NCBI RefSeq assembly: GCF_001659605.2
Contig: NC_035170.2
Location: 1,488,001-1,552,000, forward strand
Length of the DNA: 64,000 nt
DNA from: Manihot esculenta
Taxonomy: Eukaryota; Streptophyta; Magnoliopsida; Malpighiales; Euphorbiaceae
Reading direction: 5' to 3'
Shown here piece after piece: positions 1-10,658 of this stretch. Within the stretch, counting starts at the first letter, position 1; the number at the start of each line of letters is the position of its first letter. The notes below the pieces were generated by a model, which made no database searches, had not been told where the DNA came from, and saw only the letters and a list, made by a program, of their open reading frames with translations. A program made the position numbers and the translations under genes.

Positions 1-787
1 GATTAATGCAGAATCAGGCCACGGTGAGTTCTGTTTTGCTCTACTTGTCTATATATCTTGCTTTATAATGGATACCATATTGAGTAGAGCATTGCAATTT
101 GGATCTTACTTGTGATGTAAAGGTACGACGAGAACAGCTGAAGTTTTGAGTAATCTGCAAAAAGTTAATATTGAAGCAGAGCTTGGAGGGAAAGAGAGCA
201 ACAATACCAATGAAGTGAGTCCTTTGACTCCATCTTTTATCAAAAAGGAGGAAGAAGCAAGAGAAGCAAATCCAGAAGCTGCTAAAACTTCATCATTAAT
301 GGTGATTTCTAGAATTTTAAAGGGTATACCTCAAGACCCTCATTTTTATCAGCTTAGAAATCACTCTGAACTTGCAAGAAAAATGATGATATGTTCATGG
401 GACCAGATTTTCTTAGAAACTGCAGAAAAAATTCACTCTTTACAACCAAATGGTTTCTGGGTCAGAGCCAGAGAGCTGTGGAAAACAATGGAGGAGTTGC
501 AGAGCATGGGATATAATGTGATTCCTTTGAGAAGAAGATTAGTGGAGTTGACTAATGTCATGACAGATTTGAAGCTGTTTAAATCAAATATAAAAGGGTT
601 AAAAATCAAGGCAGAGGATCACAGAGCAGAGAAAAGAAGACTTAAATTTGTGATTTTGAGCTTGCAGGAAATAATTATGGGAGAAGAAGAAGGCATGGAG
701 AGAGTAGTAGCTGAGGTTATGGATTTGGAGAAAGAGTTGCCAAAATTTGATGAAGCATTTGCCAATTTAGCTTTGGAGCCTCTCTAG
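1..787 (+). CDS. DUF724-like protein, 3' end only (copy 1)
   Basis: This is the C-terminal part of a gene that begins upstream of the window. An exon ends at 23 before a GTGAGT donor. A 99-nt intron (24-122) follows, and the last exon runs 123-787 to TAG. The intron is phase 1 and the frame reads through the junction. The last exon encodes about 220 residues: an acidic, Lys-rich linker, then a segment with IPQDPHFYQL, then a long charged alpha-helical region (LWKTMEELQSMGYNVIPLRRR onward) ending in a short LALEPL tail. This order resembles the C-terminal domain of plant DUF724 proteins, and also the C-terminal helix of some plant B3-domain proteins. Its molecular role is not established. The first ATG of the exon is internal, so translation must start upstream. 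It is nearly identical to the gene at 7453-10460. Confidence 0.7.
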
Positions 788-977
788 ATTGATGTTCACT
801 GGTATGACTTGATTATCAAATGTTTTATAAGATCTTATCTACTTTAATCTATGTTTATTTTGAGATTTACCCATCTACAATTTTTTTTTTCAAATGTTTA
901 CAGTTCTTAGGTGTTCTCATAAAGCCTGTTTGTTAGTGAATTAAATCTTAACAAGGGATATTATTGAAAAAATTATT
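1..977 (+). repeat. Segmental duplication, copy 1 (partner 9674-10658)
   Basis: Bases 1-977 match 9674 to about 10658 almost base for base, including the 99-nt intron and about 190 bp past the stop codon. I see roughly ten substitutions and one 7-bp length difference after the stop. Identity ends abruptly after a shared AAAAAATTATT. The left edge of copy 1 lies outside the window. The substitutions cluster at the start of the last exon and several change amino acids. Confidence 0.9.
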
Positions 978-1860
978 GTTCATATTTATTATATTTTTTT
1001 CTTTAATTATTCTCCATTTTATAATTTTTATTTATTTTAATTTTTTATATTTATTAAAAATATTTTTTCATTAATTTTTTAATTATAGTTATATTAAAAA
1101 ATAAAATTTTATTCAGTATTAAAAATATTTTAAAAAATTTCTTAAAAATAAAATAAAATAAAATTATAATAATTAAATTATATATTACTATAATATATAA
1201 AAATAAATAAAACTATAAAAAAGTAATATATTTGTCAGTTAATAAAATAAAAAATATTAAATAATTATTCAGTAAGGTAGCTGTTAGTATTTTTTCATTT
1301 ATTTAATTTGAAAATAAAAAAATTGTCTTCTGCACACAAATTGAATAACTTTTTTTTAAAAAAATTTTCTTCCCATCCAATAATTTTATTATTTTTTTAA
1401 AGAAATTATTATAACTCTATTTTATTTTTACTCTTTTAAAATATTTTTTAATATTTAATAAAATTTAATATTTTTCTAAAATTAAGGAAGCATTAGTTAT
1501 TATTCTATTTAGTCAACTTTAGTACTTAGTTTTGGAAAACTAAAAAGAATAAGAATAGGTAAAGGATACTGCAAAGAAGACTTCAGTTAGTTATTAATTT
1601 TTTTTATAAAAATAATTTATTCAATTAAAAAATAAAATAAAAAAGAAAAATAAATTATTTTTTAGAAATTCACTTATGATGAAATCCGTAAATTAATATG
1701 AATTGAATAAAATCTTAATATTTATATTTATTTTGTTTATTTTTAATATTTAATTTATAAAAAGGAAAAGAAAAGTAAAAGTAAAAGATTAATAAATTAA
1801 TTTTATTTATTTTTATCATTCTTAATAATTAAATTAGAAATAATAAAAAGATTCAATGTT
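978..1860. other. AT-rich spacer
   Basis: This is very AT-rich sequence with runs of A and T and no sizeable open frame or recognisable element. The copy 1 duplication ends at its left edge. Confidence 0.6.
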
Positions 1861-2205
1861 CGGTGAGATGGAAGAGATTCAATTTGTGGCAGAGAAAACC
1901 ACGGTGAGGAGCTCACTCCTGCTGAGATTCAATGTTTGGTGATGGAATATTGAGAAAACACAGAAAGGGAAAAAGATTTCTCTTTCTTTTAATGCAGTTT
2001 TCTCGGCAGACAAACAGAAGGTATACAGATATTCATTTTCAAAATACATTTTCTCAGATGATAAAAGGACAATAAGAGAGAAGATAATTTTATTTCCGCA
2101 CATTTTCTTAATAATTAAACAGAAAGTAAAGAACAGATCGACACAAGCAATTCCCAGACGAAAAAAGTTACACTTCTTTCACGACCAATATTTCCTCAGT
2201 CCTAG
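1861..2205 (-). pseudogene. Scrambled, deleted remnant of the WIYLD gene
   Basis: Pieces of the gene at 4096-7109 occur here in the same order but compressed. Bases 1861-1925 resemble part of exon 4 (about 4145-4205). 1926-1947 resemble a second part of exon 4 (about 4318-4335), with the roughly 120 bp between them deleted. 1948-1970 match sequence in intron 3 (about 6206-6230). About 2085-2205 match intron 2 (about 6625-6780). Because intron sequence is included, this is a DNA-level duplicate that later lost segments, not a retrocopy. It has no usable frame. Confidence 0.65.
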
Positions 2206-2232
2206 ATAAGTGGACAGGCTAATATTAATAAA

Positions 2233-2490
2233 CTACCTATTCCCTGCGCAAATCTCAGAGAATACAGACAACCTCTTTCGTGGAGTTGGGTCATGAAGGA
2301 TCTTGTGAATGAAGGCATCAACTTCTTTTCTGGGTGTTGGGTATTTGTCTAACTCACTAACATAAACCTCAATATCATCATCCATGGGCGTCCAATCTCG
2401 AGCTTTCGTATTGAAGGTGGTGGTATTCTTGCTGCAGGAGTATTCCAGCTTCACAGAGACGATGGAAGTAGCCGAGGTTGCATCTGCCAT
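2233..2490 (-). CDS. Small protein of unknown function, 85 aa
   Basis: This single-exon frame runs from ATG at 2490 to the stop at 2233 and encodes an 85-residue soluble protein without signal or membrane segment. The sequence is ordinary in composition, with a Ser/Thr-rich start (MADATSATSIVSVKLEYSC) and two PTPRK boxes (YPTPRKEVDAFIHKI, HDPTPRKRL) about 18 residues apart. That small internal repeat argues for real coding. A TATATATA element on the minus strand about 80 bp upstream (near 2573-2581) could serve as a TATA box. I do not recognise the family. It lies just downstream of a remnant of the WIYLD gene, but the ORF shows no similarity to that gene. Confidence 0.5.
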   Translation of the reverse strand: MADATSATSIVSVKLEYSCSKNTTTFNTKARDWTPMDDDIEVYVSELDKYPTPRKEVDAFIHKILHDPTPRKRLSVFSEICAGNR

Positions 2491-2599
2491 GGTTGATCAA
2501 TTTAAGAGAAAGGAAACAACTAGCTATATATTACTTTCGGATTGAGTTCTTATGACTACAACAAACTTCATGTATATATAGAGGTTGCCATGCCACCCT

Positions 2600-4090
2600 A
2601 AAATAAATTCAAACCAGATAAGGAGAGGATTCCTTATTGGAATTCATACGTTAGTAGGTTTAATCAGTAGTTGGGTAATTATACAGTACACCTCAGTGCA
2701 CTACGGAATGTACACCCATAAGCTAAACAAAAAATATTGATAAATTAGTTTTCCCTTTTCTTTTACTAATAATTTTCTTTTACTAAATCTTGATTTACAG
2801 GAAATCTTTACTTGCATTCCCGAAGTTTTTTTTTAGGCTTAAATAGAATTTATTATAATTAATTTTAAATAATATATATTTATAAATTATGCAAATATAC
2901 ATATCTAAATATATCAACAGTACCTCGTTGATATTATGAAATTGGTTGTGTAAGTCTGCACAAGAAAAATCACGTATTTCTTTTTTTTTTTTAACCGTTT
3001 AGCGACCTTTAATCATTTTTCGGTTATAACAACAATGAATTTTATCACTTAAATCCATAAATACGAATTCATTCGAATACCCATTTATACCAAGCGATCA
3101 TTTAATTTCTCCAATACGCGTATGTTTAAAATGCGTGTTGTTAAAACTGTGAAATGACATAGTTAGCTATTCTCTCTCACATCACATCACCAAACTGAAT
3201 TATTTCTTGTTGAGTCTACGTTTATAATCCTTTCAGTCTACTTATGTGTTTCGGATCAGAATTGACGATAATATTTTAATATGCTTTGAGGATGGTTCAA
3301 TGAATTTTAGGTTTTGTTCATTTTGAAAGTCCGACCTTATTTCAGAAATAGAAAATCGAGCGATTTTTTGTGATTTTTATTTCATTATAAAAAGTTTACA
3401 TTTAGAATAATAAATTATTAATAATAATATTATTATTATTTTAAATAAAAATTAAGAATTAGGAGTAAAAACTAAAGTCTATTTATTATTTAAATACACT
3501 TATAATCAGATTAAATATAAATATACTTACCAATTAAACATATTAATGCAATAATAATATTATTATTGTTATTATTACAAATTTGCAATTCCTGCAAATA
3601 TAATTGAAATCAGATTACTTTAAAACCTAAACAGATTAAAATGGTATTAATCCAATTGAAATTGATTAATTTGATTTGAAATTGAATTAAAAAATACTAA
3701 TAAAAATTCAACCATTGCTTTCAAAAAAAAAAGATTCAACCATTAAACTCAAATTAAAACTTAATGAAATTTTATAATTCTAAATTCCATTGAATATTCA
3801 ATTTTGAATTAAAACCACCAATTTCAGCTTAGATCCGCCTATGCCACCCGATTATTTTGACTGTTTTACATTGAACGGATACATACTGACCACTGATTTA
3901 GATTCTGATTATAAAAACGTCCTGTTTTAGAGGAAATAAAACAAAAAGAAGTCATACTTAATAACAAAAACATTTTACACCAGAATTTTATACAAAATTT
4001 AGTTTCTTGCAATGCTGAAATCTTCAATCCAATTTGCCAAAAGAATTTGAAATGGTGAAGAAGAAGAGACTGGCATTCGGTCCACTTGCT
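2600..4090. other. Spacer, AT-rich
   Basis: No gene is seen. There are ATT/AAT-rich stretches near 3415-3440 and 3540-3580. A degenerate block at 3620-3840 (repeated attgaatt and aattgaaat words) may be a decayed MITE, but I cannot place its ends. Confidence 0.45.
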
Positions 4091-4095
4091 CTGCC

Positions 4096-7000
4096 TCATT
4101 CCTCATCATCACTAAGCCAGCCGTAGCAAGGTTTACTCCTTTGGGCAGGAAGAGATTCAACTTGTGGCAGACAAAACAACTGTGAGGAGCACATCCCTGC
4201 TGAGATCTGAGAAGTGGGTGACGCTCTTCCAAGCTTGGCATCGCAGGTTTCGCCATTAGAGCATGGAACAGCTTCCACTGGTTCTGAAACTTGCAGAGCT
4301 AGTGTTTTTGTTGCTGAGGATTCAATGTTTGGTGACGGAACTCGCTTGGACTGACCATGAATGGAGTTCACTTGTTCTTCAGCATTGTCCTGAACAACGT
4401 CATCCTTCAAGAAGCATTGAAGGATAATGCAATTTACATCACCATAATTTTATAATTTAGTTCCTAGATAGTGCTATTATTAACAAATTAATTTTTATAT
4501 TTTAAAAAATTCCAAAAAGAAGCAACTTTTCCATATTTTCTTTCTAACCAAACATATCTTTTGATATTTTCTCTTTAACAACCTTCATGTTCATCTCTTT
4601 CTTTTTCCTCGAGAGAATCAATTTCCTTTAATTTCAGCAACAATTTCTCCAATAAGTTTAATCAATATGCTTCGAAAACTATCTTTTTAGTTTGGAACTC
4701 CATCATTCTCTCCTATAAGCAAAATCAAAAGGTATATTTCAATTCTTCATACCTAACCATCCCTTGTTCTAAAACAAAAAGGTTAAAAATTTCTTCATCA
4801 TTTGTCCAATGGGGAATTCATAATAATACTCAAAATCGCAACTCAAATGAATTATTTTCCATTTTAGATGATAAGTCAAAAGATGAAAAGGAATTACTGA
4901 ATTTTGGCAATCCATGACCTCAACGCTTTTTTTTTCTTTTTTGTTTCTTGGATCCTTGCTGATAAACCCATTTTAGATATTTTTTTTGTTCAAAACTTCA
5001 ATTGGCGTGCTCATGATAAAAGCGCACAGTAAGTGTTCGATGAAATGCCTAATAGAGCTGCTGCATTTTTCATTCACCTTTATTTTGTTTTTTTTTTTGG
5101 CCTTTTTGGTAGAGAAGAGAGAGGAAACGTTGCGGAAGAAACATCATTAATGATCTTAAATATGATAGAAGGGATATTTAGAATTTTGTGGTTTAATTAG
5201 GTTTTTATTTTATTTTTTAAGTTTCATAACACTTGTATTAACAATTTGATGAGCTACTTGCTGAATATGTTGTAAATTTTCACTTTGAATGATTTTAGTT
5301 TGTTTGATACTTCAGAAAGTAGGAAATCTTAGTTTTATGATTTTGTCAAATAGTGTTCATGATGATAGCAGTACAATTTGGGGAGAGCCAGGAGAAGAAA
5401 GGTTCAAATGGGCATTTTACTCTTTTTAAAAATATTAAAGGCAGATCTATTGGAAAATGGAATGGACGGAAGGATTACATTATAATGGGCTGGAAAAAAA
5501 AAACCTTTTAATGAATTTTTAAAAAATGTAAAGATGAGTTTATTAATAATGGCAAGAATTTATTAATAGGAAGATTTACATTTTAATTTTTAGTTATTAT
5601 TGTTATTAACAAATTATTTTTTATATTTTCATAATCTATTAAAACGTGTTTTAACTTTTATTTAATCAAAAAAATAATAATTAAAAATAAATAAAGGATG
5701 AGAATGAAAATTTTTAAAATTCAATTTTACTTTTAATAATCAAATTTATTGTTTAATTTTTAGATATTATTATTATTAATAAATTAATTAATACATATTT
5801 TTAAAAATTTATTAAAATATTTTTTTTTCCTTATCTGTTAAAAGTTTTTATAATTTCTTACAGTCAAATAAATAGTCCTACTACTCTTCCCCTCCTCCTC
5901 TTTCACCATAGTCATTTTCTTTATTTTCTTTTTTTTTTTATAGGAAAAAAATTAAAAGAAAAATTGAAAAAAAGAAAAAGAAAAAAAAAGAAAAAAAAAA
6001 GAACAGTAGGAAAAATCAATGAAGAAAAACAATGGAAGAAAAGAAAAGGTAATTTAATTTTTTTAAGTTTTAATAAATTTTTAAAAAATTCAGAAAATTG
6101 ACTTATTAAATTGTAAATTTTTCTTATTAATAATGGTAATAAGAAAGACTAAATTATAAATTTTTCTATTGTATAATCAGCTAGTTCAAACACAAATATG
6201 TGTAGATATTGAGAAAACACAGAAAGGGCTAAAACATTTACCTTTGATACTCCATTCTCAATCAACAATGGAGGATCGCTGTTTTCCAATAGCTTTGGTT
6301 CATAATTTTCCCTCTCAGATTTCTCTTGCTCCTCAAGGATGGAATCAATGAGAAGCCTGTAAGAATTCTCTTCAATAAAACTCCAACTTTCATCACCACC
6401 ATAAACCTGAAACAAACACAAGATCTCCTAAAAAGTGCCCTCTTCACTTCTCTGCCTGATTGCAGAGAAGGTCAGAAAAAACGTAAATTAAACATACCCT
6501 TCAGCTTAAGCAATGATAAATTCACCATTATTATGGGAAAATTGTTGGTGTGAGTGTGTGTGTGTGGGGGGGGGGGGGGAAGCGGCAGAAGGAAAGTAAC
6601 CAAACAGATACAATGAGATAAAATAATTTTATTTCCCTTATTTTCTCAGTAACCAAACAGAGTAAAGAACAGATCTACACAAGCACTTAATAAGCACATT
6701 AAATAATTCCCAGACGAAGAAAACTGCACTTCTTTTTCCTTGTTGGGAAAGTCACATTTGCATAACCAATATTTCCTCAGAAACCAAACAAAATCTATAA
6801 AAATTTTCTCGTAAATGCATCTCTATATAAAGGGATGACCTTCAGGAGATTTCTGACGGTTCTGCGAACCAAAGCTTCAGGGAAGCCCATTGCGCGAAGG
6901 GCGTCAAGTGCAGCATCAATACGCTTCACACCCACCTGTAAAATTTAAAATTTTTTCCAAGAATCGAACGAGAACATAGTCAGTGAAAAACGAGGGAAAA

Positions 7001-7109
7001 TGCACGAAAAGGGCAACATTTCTCAAAAGAAAAACACTGTAGAGACCTTTGAGTTCGTCTTCTGAGCGGAGGCATGTCTATTCGTTTGAACTGAGTCGTT
7101 TGTCAGCAT
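4096..7109 (-). CDS. WIYLD-domain protein (SUVR N-terminal type)
   Basis: I read four exons: 7109-7047 (ATG, 21 codons), 6935-6840 (32), 6406-6242 (55) and 4404-4096 (102 plus TGA). All junctions are phase 0 with GT-AG borders. The joined frame gives about 210 residues. Exons 2 and 3 together encode a WIYLD-type fold: a helix with ALRAMGFPEALVRRTVRNLL, then YGGDESWSFIEENSYRLLID and an acidic ILEEQEKSE helix. In Arabidopsis this domain forms the N-terminus of SUVR histone methyltransferases, where it is linked to ubiquitin binding. Here no pre-SET or SET domain follows. Exon 4 is a Ser/Pro-rich tail ending in CYGWLSDDEE, so this is the short WIYLD class. A nuclear chromatin role is inferred. 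The 1.8-kb intron 3 (4405-6241) could hide another exon. The gene is head to head with the DUF724-like gene. Confidence 0.72.
4405..6241 (-). other. Large intron of the WIYLD gene
   Basis: This 1.8-kb intron lies between exons 3 and 4. It is AT-rich with A- and T-runs (for example 5930-6000). I see no further open exon with a good frame, although short ones cannot be excluded. Confidence 0.5.
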
Positions 7110-7452
7110 ATTGGGAATCTCAATGGGTTTTGCTTTGGGAACTCACGCGGGCTAACGTCTGCTAGCATTGGACCCAGTTGTACACAGCGACCCATAACAT
7201 AACATGACTTGGAAGAATGTGAAGGCCTCTCCAAATCCCAAGTTCCTTTATGGGTAAGCAAGCCTCGACTATCCATGATTTGCCCCTTTTTACTGACCCT
7301 GTACAAGTCCCATCACCATTTTCACTTTGTAGTCTTCGCACTGTCAACTCCTTCATTTGGAAGTAATTGAAGAATAAGGTCACTTTGGAAAAATAAAAAA
7401 AAGAAGAGACTGGGTACAAACAGCCGTGTGTATTCTCCCATCTTTGGCAGCC
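7110..7452. promoter_or_regulatory. Shared head-to-head promoter region
   Basis: Only 343 bp separate the WIYLD start codon (7109, minus) from the proposed DUF724-like start codon (7453, plus). This interval must contain the 5' leaders and core promoters of both genes. It is less AT-rich than the spacers around it. I could not pick a convincing TATA box on either strand. Confidence 0.5.
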
Positions 7453-7517
7453 ATGACTGACTCAGGAGTGCCTCTCTTTCGTTTCCCGCCATCATCATCT
7501 GGTAGCTACCCATCTCC

Positions 7518-7550
<33 letters not shown>

Positions 7551-10460
7551 TCTCACAACACACACACACACACACAAAAACATTGTGCTTCTTTGCATAT
7601 TTACAAGCTTTAGCTGACAATGAATGATTTGATGAACAGAGCAGACTGACTCTGGGATCTCTCTCTTTGGTTCAATACCATCATTTCCCGGTAAGTACCA
7701 AATCTCCCGCGCTCTCTCTTACACTCGCACTGTCGCACACACGAAACAAAACCATTGGCAGGCTTTGGCTAACGAGGAATGATTTGATGAACAGCGCAGA
7801 GCGACTCTGGATCCACTTTCGGTGGTTCAAAACCATCATTATCTGGTAAGTACATCTTCTTCTTAGCTCTCTCTTACACTCGCACACACGAAACAAAACC
7901 ATTGGCAGGCTTTGGCTAACGAGGAATGATTTGATGAACAGCGCGGAGCGACTATGGATTCACTTACGGTGGTTCAAAACCATCATTATCTGGTAAGTAC
8001 ACCTTCTTCCTAGCTCTCTCTTACACTCGCACACACGAAACAAAACCATTGGCAGGCTTTGGCTAACGAGGAATGATTTGATGAACAGCGCAGAGCGACT
8101 CTGGATCCACTTTCGGTGGTTCAAATCCATCATTATCTGGTAAGTACATCTTCTTCCTAGCTCTCTCTTACACTCGCACACACGAAACAAAACCATTGGC
8201 AGGCTTTGGCTAACGAGGAATGATTTGATGAACAGCGCGGAGCGACTATGGATTCACTTACGGGGGTTCAAAACCATCATTATCTGGTAAGTACACCTTC
8301 TTCCTAGCTCTCTCTTACACTCGCACACACGAAACAAAACCATTGGCAGGCTTTGGCTAACGAGGAATGATTTGATGAACAGCGCAGAGCGACTCTGGAT
8401 CCACTTTCGGTGGTTCAAAACCATCATTATCTGGTAAGTACATCTTCTTCCTAGCTCTCTCTTACACTCGCACACACGAAACAAAACCATTGGCAGGCTT
8501 TGGCTAACGAGGAATGATTTGATGAACAGCGCGGAGCGACTATGGATTCACTTACGGTGGTTCAAAACCATCATTATCTGGTAAGTACACCTTCTTCCTA
8601 GCTCTCTTTTACACTCGCACACACGAAACAAAACCATTGGCAGGCTTTGGCTAACGAGGAATGATTTGATGAACAGCGCAGAGCGACTCTGGATCCCCTT
8701 TCGGTGGTTCAAAACCATCATTATCTGGTAAGTACATCTTCTTCCTAGCTCTCTCTTACACTCGCACACACGAAACAAAACCATTGGCTGGCTTTGGCTA
8801 ACGAGGAATGATTTGATGAACAGCGCAGAGCGACTCTGGATCCCCTTTCGGTGGTTCAAAACCATCATTATCTGGTAAGTACATCTTCTTCCTAGCTCTC
8901 TCTTACACTCGCACACACGAAACAAAACCATTGGCAGGCTTTGGCTAACGAGGAATGATTTGATGAACAGCGGTGAGCGGCTCTGCATTCAATCTCGGTG
9001 GTTCAAAACCATCATTATCTTGTAAGTACACCTTCTTCCTAGCTCTCTCTTACACCCGCACACACGAAACAAAACCATTGGCAGGCTTTGGCTAACGAGG
9101 AATGATTTGATGAACAGCGGTGAGCGGCTCTGCATTCAATCTCGGTGGTTCAAAACCATCATTATCTTGTAAGTACACCTTCTTCCTAGCTCTCTCTTAC
9201 ACTCGCACACACGAAACAAAACCATTGGCAGGCTTTGGCTAACGAGGAATGATTTGATGAACAGCTCTGAGCGACTCTGGATTCACTTTCGATGGTTCAA
9301 AACCATCATTATCTGGCAAGTACATCTTCTCTCTCTTTCTGACACACATACACAAAATTTAACTCTAGTGTATGTAAGCTTTAGCTATGAGGAATGATTT
9401 GATAAACAGCGCAGGTGTTCATTTATCTATTTGAGTTGTTTTCCTAGTCAATGAAGCCTTGCAGTTTTCTGTTTTTCTGTTTTTTTAGTCGAGTTCATTG
9501 AAATTTCTGATTTATTTAATGCCAACTAAAAAGAAGTCAATAGGCTCGTTAAATTTAGGTCCAGTTACAGCAAAAAATAGCGGCAGATTTTATCGGTGCT
9601 TGAAAACTTATTAACATTTAGCCAGGGCAACAGGCGTCCCATACACTGACCAAACCAACACAAACTCCTGCGAGATTAATGCAGAATCAGGCCACGGTGA
9701 GTTCTGTTTTGCTCTACTTGTCTATATATCTTGATTTATAATGGATACCATATTGAGTAGAGCATTGCAATTTGGATCTTATTTGTGATGTAAAGGTACG
9801 ACAAGCACAGCTGAAGTTTTGAGTAATCTGCAAAAAGTTAATATTGAAGAAGAGATTGCTGGGAAAGAGAGCAACAATACCAATGAAGTGAGTCCTTTGA
9901 CTCCATCTTGTATCAAAAAGGAGGAAGAAGCAAGAGAAGCAAATCCAGAAGCTGCTAAAACTTCATCATTAATGGTGATTTCTAGAATTTTAAAGGGTAT
10001 ACCTCAAGACCCTCATTTTTATCAGCTTAGAAATCACTCTGAACTTGCAAGAAAAATCATGATATGTTCATGGGACCAGATTTTCTTAGAAACTGCAGAA
10101 AAAATTCACTCTTTACAACCAAATGGTTTCTGGGTCAGAGCCAGAGAGCTGTGGAAAACAATGGAGGAGTTGCAGAGCATGGGATATAATGTGATTCCTT
10201 TGAGAAGAAGATTAGTGGAGTTAACTAATGTCATGACAGATTTGAAGCTGTTTAAATCAAATATAAAAGGGTTAAAAATCAAGGCAGAGGATCACAGAGC
10301 AGAGAAAAGAAGACTTAAATTTGTGATTTTGAGCTTGCAGGAAATAATTATGGGAGAAGAAGAAGGCATGGAGAGAGTAGTAGCTGAGGTTATGGATTTG
10401 GAGAAAGAGTTGCCAAAATTTGATGAAGCATTTGCCAATTTAGCTTTGGAGCCTCTCTAG
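7453..10460 (+). CDS. DUF724-like protein with tandemly amplified 51-bp exons
   Basis: I propose 15 exons. Exon 1 is 7453-7501 (ATG). Exons 2-13 are twelve 51-bp exons: 7640-7690, 7795-7845, then every 147 bp to 9265-9315. Exon 14 is 9622-9696 and exon 15 is 9796-10460 (TAG). Every junction is phase 1 and the joined length is 1401 nt (466 aa) with no stop. Exons 2-13 each give a 17-residue repeat such as QSDSGSTFGGSKPSLS or RSDYGFTYGGSKPSLS. Exon 1 (MTDSGVPLFRFPPSSS) looks like the ancestral unit. Exon 14 gives a VPYTDQTNTNSCEINAESGH segment, and exon 15 the DUF724-like helical domain (IPQDPHFYQL). Introns in the array are 96 nt, with GTAAGT donors, a CTAAC branch-like site about 23 nt before the acceptor, and GAACAG acceptors. 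The donor of exon 13 is GC (GCAAGT). Transcript proof is lacking, and low-level exon skipping would keep frame. Confidence 0.65.
7511..7576. repeat. CT/CA microsatellite in intron 1
   Basis: A (CT)n tract is followed by (CA)n inside the first intron of the DUF724-like gene. It supplies a pyrimidine-rich stretch upstream of the exon 2 acceptor. Confidence 0.85.
7795..9315 (+). repeat. 147-bp tandem array of exon-intron units, 11 copies
   Basis: Eleven units with an exact 147-bp period and no indel in 1.5 kb, flanked by diverged half-units (7605-7690 and 9330-9415). Each unit is a 51-bp exon plus a 96-bp intron. Units 1-6 alternate between two types (GAGCGACTCTGGATCCACTT and GAGCGACTATGGATTCACTT), giving a 294-bp dimer period. 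Units 7 and 8 are the first type with a CCCC variant. Units 9 and 10 are a third type (GTGAGCGGCTCTGCATTC) and unit 11 is mixed. Introns are as conserved as exons, so the amplification is recent. Confidence 0.95.
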
Positions 10461-10658
10461 ATTGATGTTCACTGGTATGACTTGATTATCAAATGTTTTA
10501 TAAGATCTTATCTACTTTAAAGTTTAATCTATGTTTATTTTGAGATTTACCCATCTACAATTTTTTTTTTCAAATGTTTACAGTTCTTAGGTGTTCTCAT
10601 AAAGCCTGTTTGTTAGTGAATTAAATCTTAACAAGGGATATTATTGAAAAAATTATTC

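Noticed and set aside
7681..8988. Minus-strand frames of 73-146 codons over the 147-bp array
   Set aside because: They arise because 147 is a multiple of three, so one stop-free frame repeats. The splice signals and neighbouring exons support the plus strand.
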